A stretch of DNA of 64,000 bases from Robertkochia flava (GTDB lineage: Bacteria > Bacteroidota > Bacteroidia > Flavobacteriales > Flavobacteriaceae), in contig NZ_JAINZT010000006.1 in assembly GCF_020166515.1 (NCBI RefSeq), positions 186,001 to 250,000 of the forward strand, given 5' to 3'. The position numbers and the translations under genes were made by a program. The notes under the pieces were generated by a model that worked only from the letters and a program-made list of their open reading frames with translations, was not told the DNA's origin and searched no databases. Below, one piece after another: positions 28,530-37,971 of the stretch; within the stretch, counting starts at the first letter, position 1; every line of letters begins with the position of its first letter.

Positions 28530-29122
28530 AAGTATTGGTTATTAAGTGCTTTTAATTTGGATATACTGTGTTCCCGGAGGTCCTCAAAAAAGATCCGGAA
28601 TTCATTTTCAAAATCTACGTAATGAACCATAAGGTCATCTATGGCCTCGTGCATGCCTACGCGATTTTTGGTGCGTCGGTTCATTCCCTGCAATACCCTG
28701 GCAATGCCTTCGGGTTGGGCATAGCTGTACAGCCAGTTGTCTGCAATCATATAGGGCATGAATTTTTTAACATGAAGAGGAAGTACATGATAGTACTCAT
28801 TCAGGGTGGTGTAAAAATCCAGGGTATAGTCCAAAAGCGGCTCTTTAGAATATTCCGCCCAATTTTTGGCCAGAAAATGGTCGTAATAGATGTCCACGAT
28901 CACCCCGCTGTAGTGGCTGTAATTGTGGTGCAACCGTTTGGTGCTCTGACGGAATACAGGGTGAGCATCGGTATAAGTATCAATAAACCTGTGCAATACA
29001 ATGCCTTTTTGAATCCCGGTATCGTAGTCCAGGTATTTTTTGCCGCGAATACTATCGGCCATAAAGTTACCCACTTTTACAGCTTTGTCATTTCCAGATA
29101 AGTAGATGTGAGCCAGAAAATT
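28526..29122 (-). CDS. Acyl carrier protein phosphodiesterase-like protein
   Basis: 198 residues from the ATG at 29122; this start gives the family's usual opening, MNFLAHIYLSGNDKAVKVGN, where a longer frame does not. It matches the AcpH/DUF479 HD-like family: GNFMADSIRGKKYLDYDTGIQKGI, then LHRFIDTYTDAHPVF with His and Asp metal ligands, and YSGVIVDIYYDHFLAKNW. AcpH removes the phosphopantetheine arm from acyl carrier protein. Overlaps ggt by 4 nt and is first in a three-gene minus-strand operon. Confidence 0.85.
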   Translation of the reverse strand, partial: NFLAHIYLSGNDKAVKVGNFMADSIRGKKYLDYDTGIQKGIVLHRFIDTYTDAHPVFRQSTKRLHHNYSHYSGVIVDIYYDHFLAKNWAEYSKEPLLDYTLDFYTTLNEYYHVLPLHVKKFMPYMIADNWLYSYAQPEGIARVLQGMNRRTKNRVGMHEAIDDLMVHYVDFENEFRIFFEDLREHSISKLKALNNQYL

Positions 29123-29171
29123 CATCGGTCTAAAATACAAATTCGGGCAAAACAAAAGCGTTTTGGAATTG

Positions 29172-29179
29172 TATATTTG
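29172..29179 (+). promoter_or_regulatory. -7 element of the phosphohexomutase gene
   Basis: TATATTTG matches TAnnTTTG, 21 nt before the ATG at 29201, in the short spacer facing the divergent acpH-like gene. Confidence 0.5.
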
Positions 29180-29200
29180 CAGAAACCAAAATTATTGACA

Positions 29201-30592
29201 ATGACATTAATTAAATCAATTTCAGGGATTCGGGGGACCATCGGAGGAGAAGCAGGAGAGAACCTGACCCCGATCGATGCCGTCAAATTTGCCGGAGCCT
29301 ATGGTAGCTGGCTAAAAGAGAAAAATCCCGGAAAACGATTGAGAGTTGTCATCGGCAGGGATGCCAGGCTTTCCGGAGCAATGATACAGACTCTGGTAAG
29401 CTCCACCCTGGTGGGCCTGGGTATTGATGTTACAGATCTTGGCCTTTCAACAACCCCTACCGTAGAGATCGCTGTACCCCGGGAAAAGGCCGATGGAGGT
29501 ATCATTCTTACTGCCAGTCACAATCCCAAGCAATGGAATGCACTTAAATTGCTCAACGAGAAGGGAGAGTTTCTAAGCGGTAATGACGGAAAGGAAATCC
29601 TGGAAATTGCAGAGAGCGGAAATTACAGTTTTGCAGAAGTTGATGATCTGGGAAATGTAACCGAGATCAGTGATTATATTGACAGGCATGTTGCCTCCGT
29701 TCTGGCACTGGATCTGGTGGATGCTGAAAAAGTGAAGCAATCAGGGTTTAAAGTAGTGGTAGACGGAGTAAATTCTTCAGGCGGTATAGCCATTCCGGCC
29801 TTGTTAAAGGCCATGGGTGTCGATGTGGTTGAACTGTACTGTGAGCCTAACGGACACTTTCCTCATAACCCGGAACCTCTGAAAGAACATCTTGGGGATA
29901 TTATGAAAAGGGTAAAGGAGGAAAATGCCGACCTTGGTATTGTGGTGGATCCTGATGTAGACCGCCTTGCCTTTATTTGTGAAGACGGAACTATGTTCGG
30001 GGAAGAATATACCCTGGTGGCCTGCGCCGATTATGTTTTAGGGAAAACGCCGGGAAATACAGTTTCCAATATGTCTTCTTCCAGAGCACTTCACGATATC
30101 ACCAGAAAGCACCAGGGCTCTTACGAGGCCTCTGCTGTGGGAGAGGTAAATGTGGTAGAACTTATGAAGAAGAATGGCGCTGTGATAGGTGGCGAAGGGA
30201 ATGGAGGAATCATATATCCGGAGAGTCATTACGGACGCGATGCACTGGTAGGTTCTGCATTGTTCCTTACTCACCTTGCTGAGAAAAAGATGAAGGTAAG
30301 CGAACTTCGAAAATCCTATCCATCGTATTTTATGGGCAAGAAGAAAATTGAACTCACTCCCCAGCTGGACGTGGATGGCATTTTAAAGGCCATGTATGAG
30401 AAATATGCTTCGGAAAAAGTAACCACGGTAGATGGGGTGAAAATTGACCTCGCAGATCACTGGATACATCTCAGAAAATCCAATACCGAGCCTATCATCC
30501 GGATCTATACAGAAGCGCCTAACCAGGAAATGGCCGATGGAGTGGCTGATAAGATCATAGGAGAGATCAGGGCGATAGCAGGTTTGGCATAA
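29201..30592 (+). CDS. glmM: Phosphoglucosamine mutase (phosphohexomutase family)
   Basis: 463 residues from the ATG at 29201, which gives the family's opening TLIKSISGIRGTIGG and follows the -7 box at 29172. The phospho-serine loop is LTASHNPKQWNALK, the metal-binding loop is VVDPDVDRLAF, and the sugar-binding loop is GGEGNGGIIYPE; the C-terminal phosphate loop is RKSNTEPIIRIYTEAP. The expected reaction is glucosamine-6-P to glucosamine-1-P for UDP-GlcNAc, cell wall and lipid A. Phosphomannomutase/phosphoglucomutase activity cannot be excluded from motifs alone. Confidence 0.88.
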   Translation: MTLIKSISGIRGTIGGEAGENLTPIDAVKFAGAYGSWLKEKNPGKRLRVVIGRDARLSGAMIQTLVSSTLVGLGIDVTDLGLSTTPTVEIAVPREKADGGIILTASHNPKQWNALKLLNEKGEFLSGNDGKEILEIAESGNYSFAEVDDLGNVTEISDYIDRHVASVLALDLVDAEKVKQSGFKVVVDGVNSSGGIAIPALLKAMGVDVVELYCEPNGHFPHNPEPLKEHLGDIMKRVKEENADLGIVVDPDVDRLAFICEDGTMFGEEYTLVACADYVLGKTPGNTVSNMSSSRALHDITRKHQGSYEASAVGEVNVVELMKKNGAVIGGEGNGGIIYPESHYGRDALVGSALFLTHLAEKKMKVSELRKSYPSYFMGKKKIELTPQLDVDGILKAMYEKYASEKVTTVDGVKIDLADHWIHLRKSNTEPIIRIYTEAPNQEMADGVADKIIGEIRAIAGLA

Positions 30593-30644
30593 CCGAATTG
30601 TTTTGTCCGATATCCGGAAAATTAGAAATAGATTCAATAACAAG

Positions 30645-30677
30645 AAAAAGCCGGGGATGAAAATCCCCGGCTTTTTT
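30645..30677. terminator. Strong terminator between glmM and the lipid A acyltransferase gene
   Basis: Perfect 14-bp stem (AAAAAGCCGGGGAT/ATCCCCGGCTTTTT) with a GAAA tetraloop, A-rich on one side and T-rich on the other, so it can serve both convergent genes. Confidence 0.9.
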
Positions 30678-30724
30678 ATATCAGGCGGTATATCCGCAAA
30701 GACTTGAAAAAACTTAAAAGTAGA

Positions 30725-31618
30725 TTAACGTTTTAATACGGCAGGAACCTTATCGCGATGTTTAAACCGGTTATGCGTCCAGAGGTAATATGCAGGATCT
30801 GCCTTTATCTGCTCTTCAAGCAGCTCTGTGAAACGGTCTGTAATTTCATAATCCGCAAAGTCATTTGGCGAATCGGTAATTAATCTGAAGGTTGCCTTGT
30901 AATGGCCTCTTTTTTCCTTTTCGATCCCGCAATAGATAACGGCCATATCCAATTGTTTTGCCAGGGTTTCGGCATAGGTAAAGACCGGAACAGTAACCCC
31001 CATAAAGGGGCGCCAGTAGCGGGCCTTTTGTGCTTGAGGAGACTGGTCATTGGCAAAGCCATAAACTGCTAGTTTCCCTTCTTTGAGGTGTTGTTGGATG
31101 ATCTCTACGGTTTTATACCGGGAAATCAGGAAGGCATTGTGCTTAGAACGAATTCGCTTTACCAGTCTGTCAAAATACTTATTCGAAAGAGGGGCGTAAA
31201 TGGCGTAGCCTTCATGTTTTATAAAATACCCTAAGGACATAAGCCACTCATAACTGCCGTAATGGCCTATAACAATAACCACACTCTTGCCTTCTTCCTC
31301 GTATTTGGATAACAGGTCGAGATTGGTATATTGAAAACGCTTGAGGAGTTCTTCTTTGGAAATATTCATCGATTTGATCATTTCCAGGAAAAGATCCACC
31401 ATATGCCGGTAAAACCGGGACTCAATAGTATCTAGCTCTTCCTTGCTTTTTTCAGGGAAACTCAGTTCAAGGTTTTTACGCACCACTTTTTTTCGGTATC
31501 CAATGATGCGGTAAACGAGAAAATAAATGGCATCCGAAACCCAGTAGAAGACCCTGAAGGGTAAAATGGAAATAAGCCACAGGATTGGATAGATCAGTAT
31601 GTAGGCCAGTAATTGCAT
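30725..31618 (-). CDS. Lipid A biosynthesis acyltransferase (LpxL/HtrB family)
   Basis: 297 residues. A membrane-associating N terminus (LLAYILIYPILWLISILPF) precedes the acyltransferase core, whose HX4E catalytic pair is His119 and Glu124 in VIVIGHYGSYEW. RSKHNAFLISRYK, a downstream block conserved in the family, and FANDQSPQAQKARYWRPFMG supply the second region. It should transfer a secondary acyl chain to lipid A at the inner membrane. Divergent from the rhomboid gene, with back-to-back -7 boxes. Confidence 0.88.
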   Translation of the reverse strand: MQLLAYILIYPILWLISILPFRVFYWVSDAIYFLVYRIIGYRKKVVRKNLELSFPEKSKEELDTIESRFYRHMVDLFLEMIKSMNISKEELLKRFQYTNLDLLSKYEEEGKSVVIVIGHYGSYEWLMSLGYFIKHEGYAIYAPLSNKYFDRLVKRIRSKHNAFLISRYKTVEIIQQHLKEGKLAVYGFANDQSPQAQKARYWRPFMGVTVPVFTYAETLAKQLDMAVIYCGIEKEKRGHYKATFRLITDSPNDFADYEITDRFTELLEEQIKADPAYYLWTHNRFKHRDKVPAVLKR

Positions 31619-31634
31619 TCACGATAATTTTGCG

Positions 31635-31642
31635 CAAATTTA
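31635..31642 (-). promoter_or_regulatory. -7 element of the lipid A acyltransferase gene
   Basis: On the minus strand TAAATTTG, matching TAnnTTTG, 17 nt upstream of the ATG at 31618. It directly abuts the plus-strand -7 box at 31643-31650. Confidence 0.5.
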
Positions 31643-31650
31643 TATATTTG
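31643..31650 (+). promoter_or_regulatory. -7 element of the rhomboid protease gene
   Basis: TATATTTG matches TAnnTTTG, 21 nt before the ATG at 31672. It touches the opposing -7 box, so polymerase could not occupy both at once. Confidence 0.5.
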
Positions 31651-31671
31651 ATCACAAACCCATCAGTAAAA

Positions 31672-32313
31672 ATGAACTTAAGCATGCTTCTGGTCATCGC
31701 GGCCAATGTAGTAGTCTCCTTAAAAGGCTTTAACGACTTTAGTTTTTTCGAGCGTTATAAGTTTAATATAGGGGCTATCCAGAGAGGAGAACACATCAGA
31801 TCGATCACCTCCGGTTTTCTTCATGTGGACTATACCCACCTGATATTTAATATGATTACGTTGTATTTTTTTGCACCTATTGTGATCAGTTATTTCGGAG
31901 GAGGAAAATTCCTTGTCATCTACTTTATTTCCCTGATCGCAGGAAGTCTGCTGGCCACGGTTTTTCACCGCAATGATTATCACTACAGCGCAGTAGGAGC
32001 AAGTGGGGCAGTAACAGGGGTTTTATATTCGGCAATACTACTTAGGCCCGATATGAAATTGTTTCTGTTCTTTATTCCTATAGCGATCCCTGCCTATATT
32101 TTCGGGATAGGCTATCTGATGTATTCTATTTACGGAATGAAGAATCGTCTGGGGAACATAGGGCACACTGCCCATTTTGGGGGTGCAATAGGGGGGTATG
32201 CCATGACTCTTATTCTTATGCCATCTCTATTTGTGGAAGAAACCCTGATGGTTATTTTACTGGCCATCCCTATTGTCATCCTCTTTATCCTGGAAAAAGC
32301 CGGGAAAATATGA
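31672..32313 (+). CDS. Rhomboid-family intramembrane serine protease
   Basis: 213 residues from the ATG at 31672; an upstream in-frame start would run through the divergent gene's start and its -7 box. About six membrane helices. Catalytic Ser111 lies in AVGASGAVTG (GxSG) and catalytic His168 in GHTAHFGGAIGG; the HVDYTHLIFNM motif of the second helix is typical. It cuts membrane proteins within or next to their helices; its substrates are unknown. Confidence 0.92.
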   Translation: MNLSMLLVIAANVVVSLKGFNDFSFFERYKFNIGAIQRGEHIRSITSGFLHVDYTHLIFNMITLYFFAPIVISYFGGGKFLVIYFISLIAGSLLATVFHRNDYHYSAVGASGAVTGVLYSAILLRPDMKLFLFFIPIAIPAYIFGIGYLMYSIYGMKNRLGNIGHTAHFGGAIGGYAMTLILMPSLFVEETLMVILLAIPIVILFILEKAGKI

Positions 32314-32347
32314 GTACAGACTGCAATATTACCGACTCAATGAATAG

Positions 32348-32382
32348 AAAAAGGGCGTTTTCCGTGTGGACAACGCCCTTTT
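32348..32382. terminator. Bidirectional terminator between the rhomboid and TlpA-like genes
   Basis: Stem AAAAGGGCGTT/AACGCCCTTTT with a 12-nt loop, placed between two convergent stop codons. Confidence 0.8.
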
Positions 32383-32406
32383 ATAATTTTAAATTGAGAA
32401 ATCTAC

Positions 32407-33516
32407 TTAAGGCAACATTTCTGCGATCTTGTTGTAAAGCTCTTCTCCTCTTAATCCCTTAGCTACAATAACCCCGTTCTCATCGAGTACGAACGTAGCA
32501 GGAATGCTGTTTACATTATACATCCTTGCAATAGGGTCGTTTCCGCGCTGCAGGTGGGATACCTGGTGCCAGGGAAGCCCATCTTCTTCAATAGCTTTTA
32601 CCCAGGCATCTTTTGTGGCGTCTAACGAAACTCCGATCACATTTAGTCCTTTGTCATGGTACTCTTCATAAAGTTTAACCATATTAGGATTTTCTACACG
32701 ACAAGGCTTGCACCACGCTGCCCAGAAATCAATAATAGTTACCTTACCAAGGATCTCATTTAGAGCAAGCTCACCTCCTTCAGGGGTGGGTGCCGAAAAT
32801 TCAGGAGCCTTTGCGCCGATCTTTACTTTATTGTTGGCTTCGATACTTTCACTTACAAACTTTCCGAAATCAGAGGTTTTTAGATTTTCATCCAGGGCAT
32901 TGTACAATTTACTTACCGAATCTATCGGCTGTGATTGTGTTCTGAGCATATTGTTCATCAGGATCACGGAAAAGAAAGACGACGGATTGTCTTTCGCAAA
33001 CTGGTACTCCATGCCGGAGGCATCTTCCTGCAATTCCATCATGGTTTCCCTCATAACATTAAGGGTTACGGTATCTCCCTTCATGCTGGCGTCACGCATT
33101 TGACCCATAATATCATTATACCTTTTACCCAGTTCCTCGGTGGCATCGGTATAGTTGCTTATATCAGCATTGGTAGGTGTGCCCTCAACCAGCGAACGGT
33201 TAATAGAGTCTTTGTAAGCCGTGATTTCTATGTTCCCTTCTTCAAGGATAAAAGGTAATCCCCCGCGTACGTTTTCAATGATCAGGGCATGAAAACCTGG
33301 TTGGGCAGCTGTACCCGAAAGAGTAGCGGTTTCATTCATGATCTCAAGGGTATCGATAATTTCTCCCTGAGCAGCGGGGCTCAGTTTCTGAATGAACACT
33401 TTGGTGCTATCGGCAATACCTTCGGCTTTGATATTAAGTGTAAAGGAATTTTTAGCGGTTTCCGAACAGCTGGCGAACAACAGAAGGAAACCAAAAATAC
33501 TAAGGATCTTTTTCAT
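32407..33516 (-). CDS. TlpA-like thiol-disulfide oxidoreductase lipoprotein
   Basis: 369 residues. A lipobox (LLLFASC, Cys17) anchors it facing the periplasm. Residues about 22-110 form a beta-rich N-terminal domain like DUF4369, then a helical linker, and a thioredoxin domain from about 233. The redox pair is Cys269-Lys-Pro-Cys272 in FWAAWCKPCRVENP, and the cis-Pro is in NSIPATFVLDENG. This layout is typical of Bacteroidota TlpA/ResA-type reductases used in cytochrome c maturation or thiol balance. It has a complete promoter (33546-33575). Confidence 0.9.
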   Translation of the reverse strand: MKKILSIFGFLLLFASCSETAKNSFTLNIKAEGIADSTKVFIQKLSPAAQGEIIDTLEIMNETATLSGTAAQPGFHALIIENVRGGLPFILEEGNIEITAYKDSINRSLVEGTPTNADISNYTDATEELGKRYNDIMGQMRDASMKGDTVTLNVMRETMMELQEDASGMEYQFAKDNPSSFFSVILMNNMLRTQSQPIDSVSKLYNALDENLKTSDFGKFVSESIEANNKVKIGAKAPEFSAPTPEGGELALNEILGKVTIIDFWAAWCKPCRVENPNMVKLYEEYHDKGLNVIGVSLDATKDAWVKAIEEDGLPWHQVSHLQRGNDPIARMYNVNSIPATFVLDENGVIVAKGLRGEELYNKIAEMLP

Positions 33517-33545
33517 GAGATCTTATTTTGTTTTTAGGGTTTGTG

Positions 33546-33575
33546 CAAATTTAAAATATAAGGATACCCGGCAAA
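33546..33575 (-). promoter_or_regulatory. Promoter of the TlpA-like gene
   Basis: On the minus strand TTTG (33572-33575), 18 nt, then TAAATTTG (33546-33553): both Bacteroidota elements are present at near-consensus spacing. It lies between the ATG at 33516 and the terminator of the preceding gene. Confidence 0.65.
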
Positions 33576-33585
33576 GCGAATTAAC

Positions 33586-33618
33586 AAAAAAAGCCCTGTC
33601 TTTTAAGAACAGGGCTTT
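33586..33618 (-). terminator. Terminator after the small beta-barrel gene
   Basis: 10-bp perfect stem (AAAGCCCTGT/ACAGGGCTTT); on the minus strand it is followed by a T-run. It lies 20 nt after the stop at 33638. Confidence 0.8.
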
Positions 33619-33637
33619 GATATAGGTGTTGTAATGC

Positions 33638-34132
33638 TTAGAACTGATAGCGAATACCTAATGCGATATCAAAATCAAGATCATTGTTAAAGTCTCCAAA
33701 ACCAATTTCCGGACGAAAATCGAGGGAAAGCAATAATGGGATCTCAAAATTGTACTCGATTCCCACGTCTCCTGCAGCAAAAATAAAGGTACCGCTGTCG
33801 TCAACATCGTTATCAAAAGCAAAATCATCATCGTAGTTGTAGCTACCTAAACCTCCACCGGCACCTACATACCAATGGAAATTCCCATCGAGGGGCATAA
33901 CCCATTGATAAAGCCCGGTAAGTTTAAAGGCGTCCCAATTGTTACTGTCGCGCCATCCAAGGTCGGCTTCTAAACGGTTGTTGCCTCCAAGAGCACGTTG
34001 GTAAGAAATTTCGGCTCCAAATCCGTCACTGTCTCCCAGTCTTAATCCAAGGGCGTTTGGCGCAATTTGCTGAGCCTGAGCAAGAGAAACCATTCCCGCG
34101 ATCAGCAGGAAGGAGAAAAATAATTTTTTCAT
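33638..34132 (-). CDS. Small outer-membrane beta-barrel protein
   Basis: 164 residues. Signal peptide at 1-20 (LLIAGMVSLAQAQ), then alternating amphipathic strands (AEISYQRALG, RLEADLGWRD, FKLTGLYQWVMP, WYVGAGGGLGSYNY, DVGIEYNFEIP, LSLDFRPEIGFGDF) and a C-terminal strand ending in Phe (IALGIRYQF), the classic outer-membrane targeting signature. An acidic DDDFAFDNDVDD loop could bind a cation. The function is unknown. Confidence 0.8.
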   Translation of the reverse strand: MKKLFFSFLLIAGMVSLAQAQQIAPNALGLRLGDSDGFGAEISYQRALGGNNRLEADLGWRDSNNWDAFKLTGLYQWVMPLDGNFHWYVGAGGGLGSYNYDDDFAFDNDVDDSGTFIFAAGDVGIEYNFEIPLLLSLDFRPEIGFGDFNNDLDFDIALGIRYQF

Positions 34133-34201
34133 TAAAATTGATTTTATGTTTCACTAATTTAACGACGAATTTAATCTGAAATTATCGTGGCCACCAAATA
34201 T

Positions 34202-37102
34202 ATGAACGAAAATTTGCACCTCGGAAGGTTAAAAAACCGTGTAAATGGAGAAATATTCACGGATGACCTGCACCGAATGATCTATGCCACAGATGCTTCG
34301 GTGTATCGTTCCTTACCACAGGGCGTAGTATATCCTAAAGATAAAAACGACCTGGTTCTTCTCATTGAATTTGCAAACCAGACCGGAATATCGCTTACCC
34401 CCAGAACTGCGGGAACCTCCCTGGCAGGGCAATGCGTAAGTGACGGTTTGATCGTTGATATGTCCCGGCATTTCACACAAATACTGGACCTGAATACAGA
34501 AAACAGGACTGTAAAAGTAGAGCCGGGGGTAATCAGGGATGAGCTCAACCTGAAGATCCAGGACAGCGGATTGTTCTTTGGCCCGAATACCTCGACTTCG
34601 AACCGTTGTATGCTTGGCGGAATGACCGCGAACAATTCCTCAGGATCAACCTCCATTAAATATGGGGTAACGCGTGATAAAGTGCTGGAGTTGGACATGT
34701 TGCTTAGCGACGGCAAAGAGGTCACCTTTAAAGCGCTTAATGCGGCAGAACTGGAAGCCAAATTGGCCCAGGACGACAGGGAAGGGGAGATCTACCGCTT
34801 TTTTATGCGGGAATTACAATCTGAAGAGGTTCAAAAGCGTATTACCCAGGCATATCCCAAACCAGACATTCACAGGCGAAATACTGGCTATGCGGTAGAT
34901 GTGATCTGTGGGATGAAACCTTTTGTCACAGATGGAGCGCCGTTTAATCTTGCAAAGCTCATATCGGGAAGTGAGGGTACCCTGGGAATAATTACTGCCA
35001 TTACGTTGCAATTGGATGTACTGCCTCCCGTAGAAAAATTTATGATGGCAGCGCATTTCCGGTCTATTGAAGATTGTTGTAACGCTGTGGTTCCGCTCAT
35101 GAAACACGACCTCTTTGCGTGTGAAATGATGGATAAGGTTATTTTGGATTGTACAAAAAACAACAAGGCCCAATTGCCCAATCGGTTTTTTATAGAAGGA
35201 GATCCGAAAGCTATTCTTTTACTCGAGATATGCGATAATGATCCCGGAGTTCTTAAGGAAAAGAAACAGACCCTGCTCCATACCCTGGACCATGAGACGG
35301 CCTCCTACGCACATCCGGTGCTTTCCGGAATGGAGATCGATCAGGCATTTGAACTTAGAAAAGCTGGATTGGGGTTGTTGGGGAATATGATCGGAGATGA
35401 TAAAGCAGTGGCGTGTATTGAAGATACTGCGGTGAGTATCGAAGATCTGAGCCCTTACATCCGGGAATTTGAAGACTTAATGCGTTCTTTCGGTCAGGAG
35501 GCTGTATACTATGCTCATGCCGGGGCAGGAGAGCTACACCTGCGCCCGATATTGAACCTGAAGCAAGCTGAGGGGGTAAGGAATTTTCGTGAGATCACCA
35601 CCGCCGTGGCCCATCTTGTGAAGAAATACAGAGGTGCTATGTCTGGGGAGCACGGGGAAGGCAGGGTAAGGTCGGAGTTTATCACCCTGCTCATCGGGGA
35701 AGAAAATTACAATCTTTTAAAGGATTTAAAATTAACCTTTGATCCCAATAACATCTTCAATCCGGGAAAAATCGTGGATGCCGTGCCTATGGACGACTCC
35801 CTCAGGTATGTAACAGACCGAATCGAACCGGAGGTATCTACTTTTATGGATTTCTCCGATTCCCAGGGGTTCCTCAAGGCTGTGGAAAAATGCAATGGAA
35901 GTGGAGATTGCCGTAAAACAGAACTGAGTAAAGGGACCATGTGCCCAAGTTATCACGCCACAAGGGACGAAAAAGACACCACCAGGGCAAGAGCCAATGC
36001 ACTTCGGGAGGTTTTAACCAACACCTCGGGAGCGGAAAGATTTAACAGCAAGGAGATCAAAGAAGTGCTGGATCTTTGCCTTAGTTGTAAGGCCTGCGGA
36101 AGTGAGTGTCCGTCCAACATTGATATGGCCACTTATAAAGCAGAGTTTCTGCATCAGTATCAGCAAATTAATGGAAGAAGTCTTAGAGACAAGCTTTTTG
36201 CATACAATGGAAAATTAAATAAATGGGCCTCAAAGGCTCCTTTTCTGGCAAATAATCCTCTGGCACAACAGGTAGTAGCTTCTGCTTTGGGTATCGCTAA
36301 AGAAAGGAAGTTGCCCAAAATCAAAAAGGAGAATCTGGACCGTTATTTAACATCACTCCTGAAACCAGAAAGGACCTATGCAAAGGTAATCCTGTATATC
36401 GATGAATTCAGTGAATACCTGGACTCTGATATTTCCAAGGACGCCATTTACCTGCTAACGGCCCTGGGGTATCACCCTGAACTCGTTTACGGGGAAAGTG
36501 GGAGAACTTATATCTCCAAAGGATTTTTGCCTGAGGCAAAACAATGCGTAGACCAGCTTCTTGAGCAGATTGGTCGCGCTGCGGACCTTTCCGTACCCGT
36601 GCTGGGAATAGAGCCCTCGGCCATACTTGGATTCAGGGATGATTTTTTAAGACTGGCTACTGATAAGGATCTTGCGTCAGATATCGCAAAACGATGCCAG
36701 ACCATTGAAGAGTTTATATCAGGTCTTATAAGGTCTGCAGTGCTAAAACCTGACCTGTTTACCAAGGAGAAAAGAATTGTAAAGTATCATGCTCACTGCC
36801 ATCAAAAGGCCCTTTCCGATATCCGTTCAACTTTTGATATGCTTAGTCTCCCTGAGAATTATAAGGTAAGCATGATCAATTCCGGTTGTTGCGGAATGGC
36901 CGGTTCTTTTGGTTATGAGAAGGAACATTACCAGGTAAGCATGAAGATAGGGGAGCAGCGCTTATTCAAGGCGGTTCGCAATTGTGAAGACGAGGTACTG
37001 ATCGCCGCAAACGGTAACAGTTGCCGACATCAGATCTCGGATGGAACCGGAAAGAAGGCATTGCATCCTGTAAGCATTCTCAAAGCAGCCTTACTCTCCT
37101 GA
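34202..37102 (+). CDS. FAD-binding and Fe-S-binding oxidoreductase (D-lactate dehydrogenase/glycolate oxidase-like fusion)
   Basis: 966 residues from the ATG at 34202 (a GTG at 34187 is also in frame). The N-terminal half is a VAO-type FAD-linked oxidase (TPRTAGTSLAGQCVSDG; GSTSIKYGVTRDKVLELD; C-terminal cap MSGEHGEGRVRSEF). A ferredoxin-like module follows (CNGSGDCRKTELSKGTMCPSY and CLSCKACGSECPSNIDM). The C-terminal part has CCG-type motifs (HCHQKALS; SGCCGMAGSFGYEKEHY). This fused layout is that of YdiJ-like 2-hydroxyacid dehydrogenases, which feed electrons to the respiratory chain. The substrate is not settled: D-lactate, glycolate or D-2-hydroxyglutarate are candidates. Confidence 0.88.
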   Translation: MNENLHLGRLKNRVNGEIFTDDLHRMIYATDASVYRSLPQGVVYPKDKNDLVLLIEFANQTGISLTPRTAGTSLAGQCVSDGLIVDMSRHFTQILDLNTENRTVKVEPGVIRDELNLKIQDSGLFFGPNTSTSNRCMLGGMTANNSSGSTSIKYGVTRDKVLELDMLLSDGKEVTFKALNAAELEAKLAQDDREGEIYRFFMRELQSEEVQKRITQAYPKPDIHRRNTGYAVDVICGMKPFVTDGAPFNLAKLISGSEGTLGIITAITLQLDVLPPVEKFMMAAHFRSIEDCCNAVVPLMKHDLFACEMMDKVILDCTKNNKAQLPNRFFIEGDPKAILLLEICDNDPGVLKEKKQTLLHTLDHETASYAHPVLSGMEIDQAFELRKAGLGLLGNMIGDDKAVACIEDTAVSIEDLSPYIREFEDLMRSFGQEAVYYAHAGAGELHLRPILNLKQAEGVRNFREITTAVAHLVKKYRGAMSGEHGEGRVRSEFITLLIGEENYNLLKDLKLTFDPNNIFNPGKIVDAVPMDDSLRYVTDRIEPEVSTFMDFSDSQGFLKAVEKCNGSGDCRKTELSKGTMCPSYHATRDEKDTTRARANALREVLTNTSGAERFNSKEIKEVLDLCLSCKACGSECPSNIDMATYKAEFLHQYQQINGRSLRDKLFAYNGKLNKWASKAPFLANNPLAQQVVASALGIAKERKLPKIKKENLDRYLTSLLKPERTYAKVILYIDEFSEYLDSDISKDAIYLLTALGYHPELVYGESGRTYISKGFLPEAKQCVDQLLEQIGRAADLSVPVLGIEPSAILGFRDDFLRLATDKDLASDIAKRCQTIEEFISGLIRSAVLKPDLFTKEKRIVKYHAHCHQKALSDIRSTFDMLSLPENYKVSMINSGCCGMAGSFGYEKEHYQVSMKIGEQRLFKAVRNCEDEVLIAANGNSCRHQISDGTGKKALHPVSILKAALLS

Positions 37103-37870
37103 ACTTCCTGTGCGAAGTAAGGTTTGAATGATCTCTTCCCTGTAGGTATTTGCTATAGGCAGATCCAGCAACTGGGTATTGGAGAGTTCATAGGAAAGGA
37201 TGGCCTCGGAATATACTAGACCGGTATCTTCAGCAAATGACAATTCCATTCGCAGGATTTCCTGTTCCCCAAGAACTGGAATGGTTATGGGTACCCCATC
37301 AAGTTCCCCGGTTACAGCTGCAGAGGCGGTCACCGTGATTACAGAGGATCTTATATTGGTATAGGAGATCCCGTTCAATTCCAAAGTGGCGGTGGTACCC
37401 AGCATTTCTGAACGAACCGTGGCGAAGCCCGTTAATGAAGCTGCTTCATAGGGGATGGTAATTTCCTGCTCTGTTATATCCAATTGACTTCCCGGGGATG
37501 CGGAAGGATCCAGAATGAGCAGGTCGTCCAGCGGGATCGATAATTCCGGAAAAGCATCTCCAAAGGCGCTGAGTTCCCCCCGAACATAGATCCTGCCGCT
37601 CTCACTCTTTAGCAAATTTTCTTTTGCAAAAAGGGTATATAAGCCATAAAACGGCTCCCTTGCATCAAACTGTGCGTATGTACTTCCATCGACCTGCCTG
37701 CTTCCGGTTACGAACAAACTGTCTGTACCACTTTTGTTGGCCATTACTTCATAAATCCAATAAGTACCCTCGGAGTTGGGGTGAAAATCCACAGAAGATC
37801 CTCCGTCATCATCATTATTAGAGCAGGATACAAGTATCAATCCCAACAGGAACAGAATAATATTTTTCAT
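37091..37870 (-). CDS. Lipoprotein of unknown function
   Basis: 259 residues. Lipobox LILVSC with Cys16, followed by an acidic, glycine-rich surface-type segment (SNNDDDGG), which in Bacteroidota often marks export to the cell surface. The rest is beta-rich with no recognised motif. Its last 12 nt overlap the end of the convergent oxidase gene. Confidence 0.75.
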   Translation of the reverse strand: MKNIILFLLGLILVSCSNNDDDGGSSVDFHPNSEGTYWIYEVMANKSGTDSLFVTGSRQVDGSTYAQFDAREPFYGLYTLFAKENLLKSESGRIYVRGELSAFGDAFPELSIPLDDLLILDPSASPGSQLDITEQEITIPYEAASLTGFATVRSEMLGTTATLELNGISYTNIRSSVITVTASAAVTGELDGVPITIPVLGEQEILRMELSFAEDTGLVYSEAILSYELSNTQLLDLPIANTYREEIIQTLLRTGSSGE

Positions 37871-37971
37871 CTAATCAGCTTTGAATCAGCAATTTAATGA
37901 ATTCGTTCTTTTCAAGTGAGATTCAGGCAGCATATTCAGGGATATATCGTTGAAAAACAAAGAAAAAGGCT

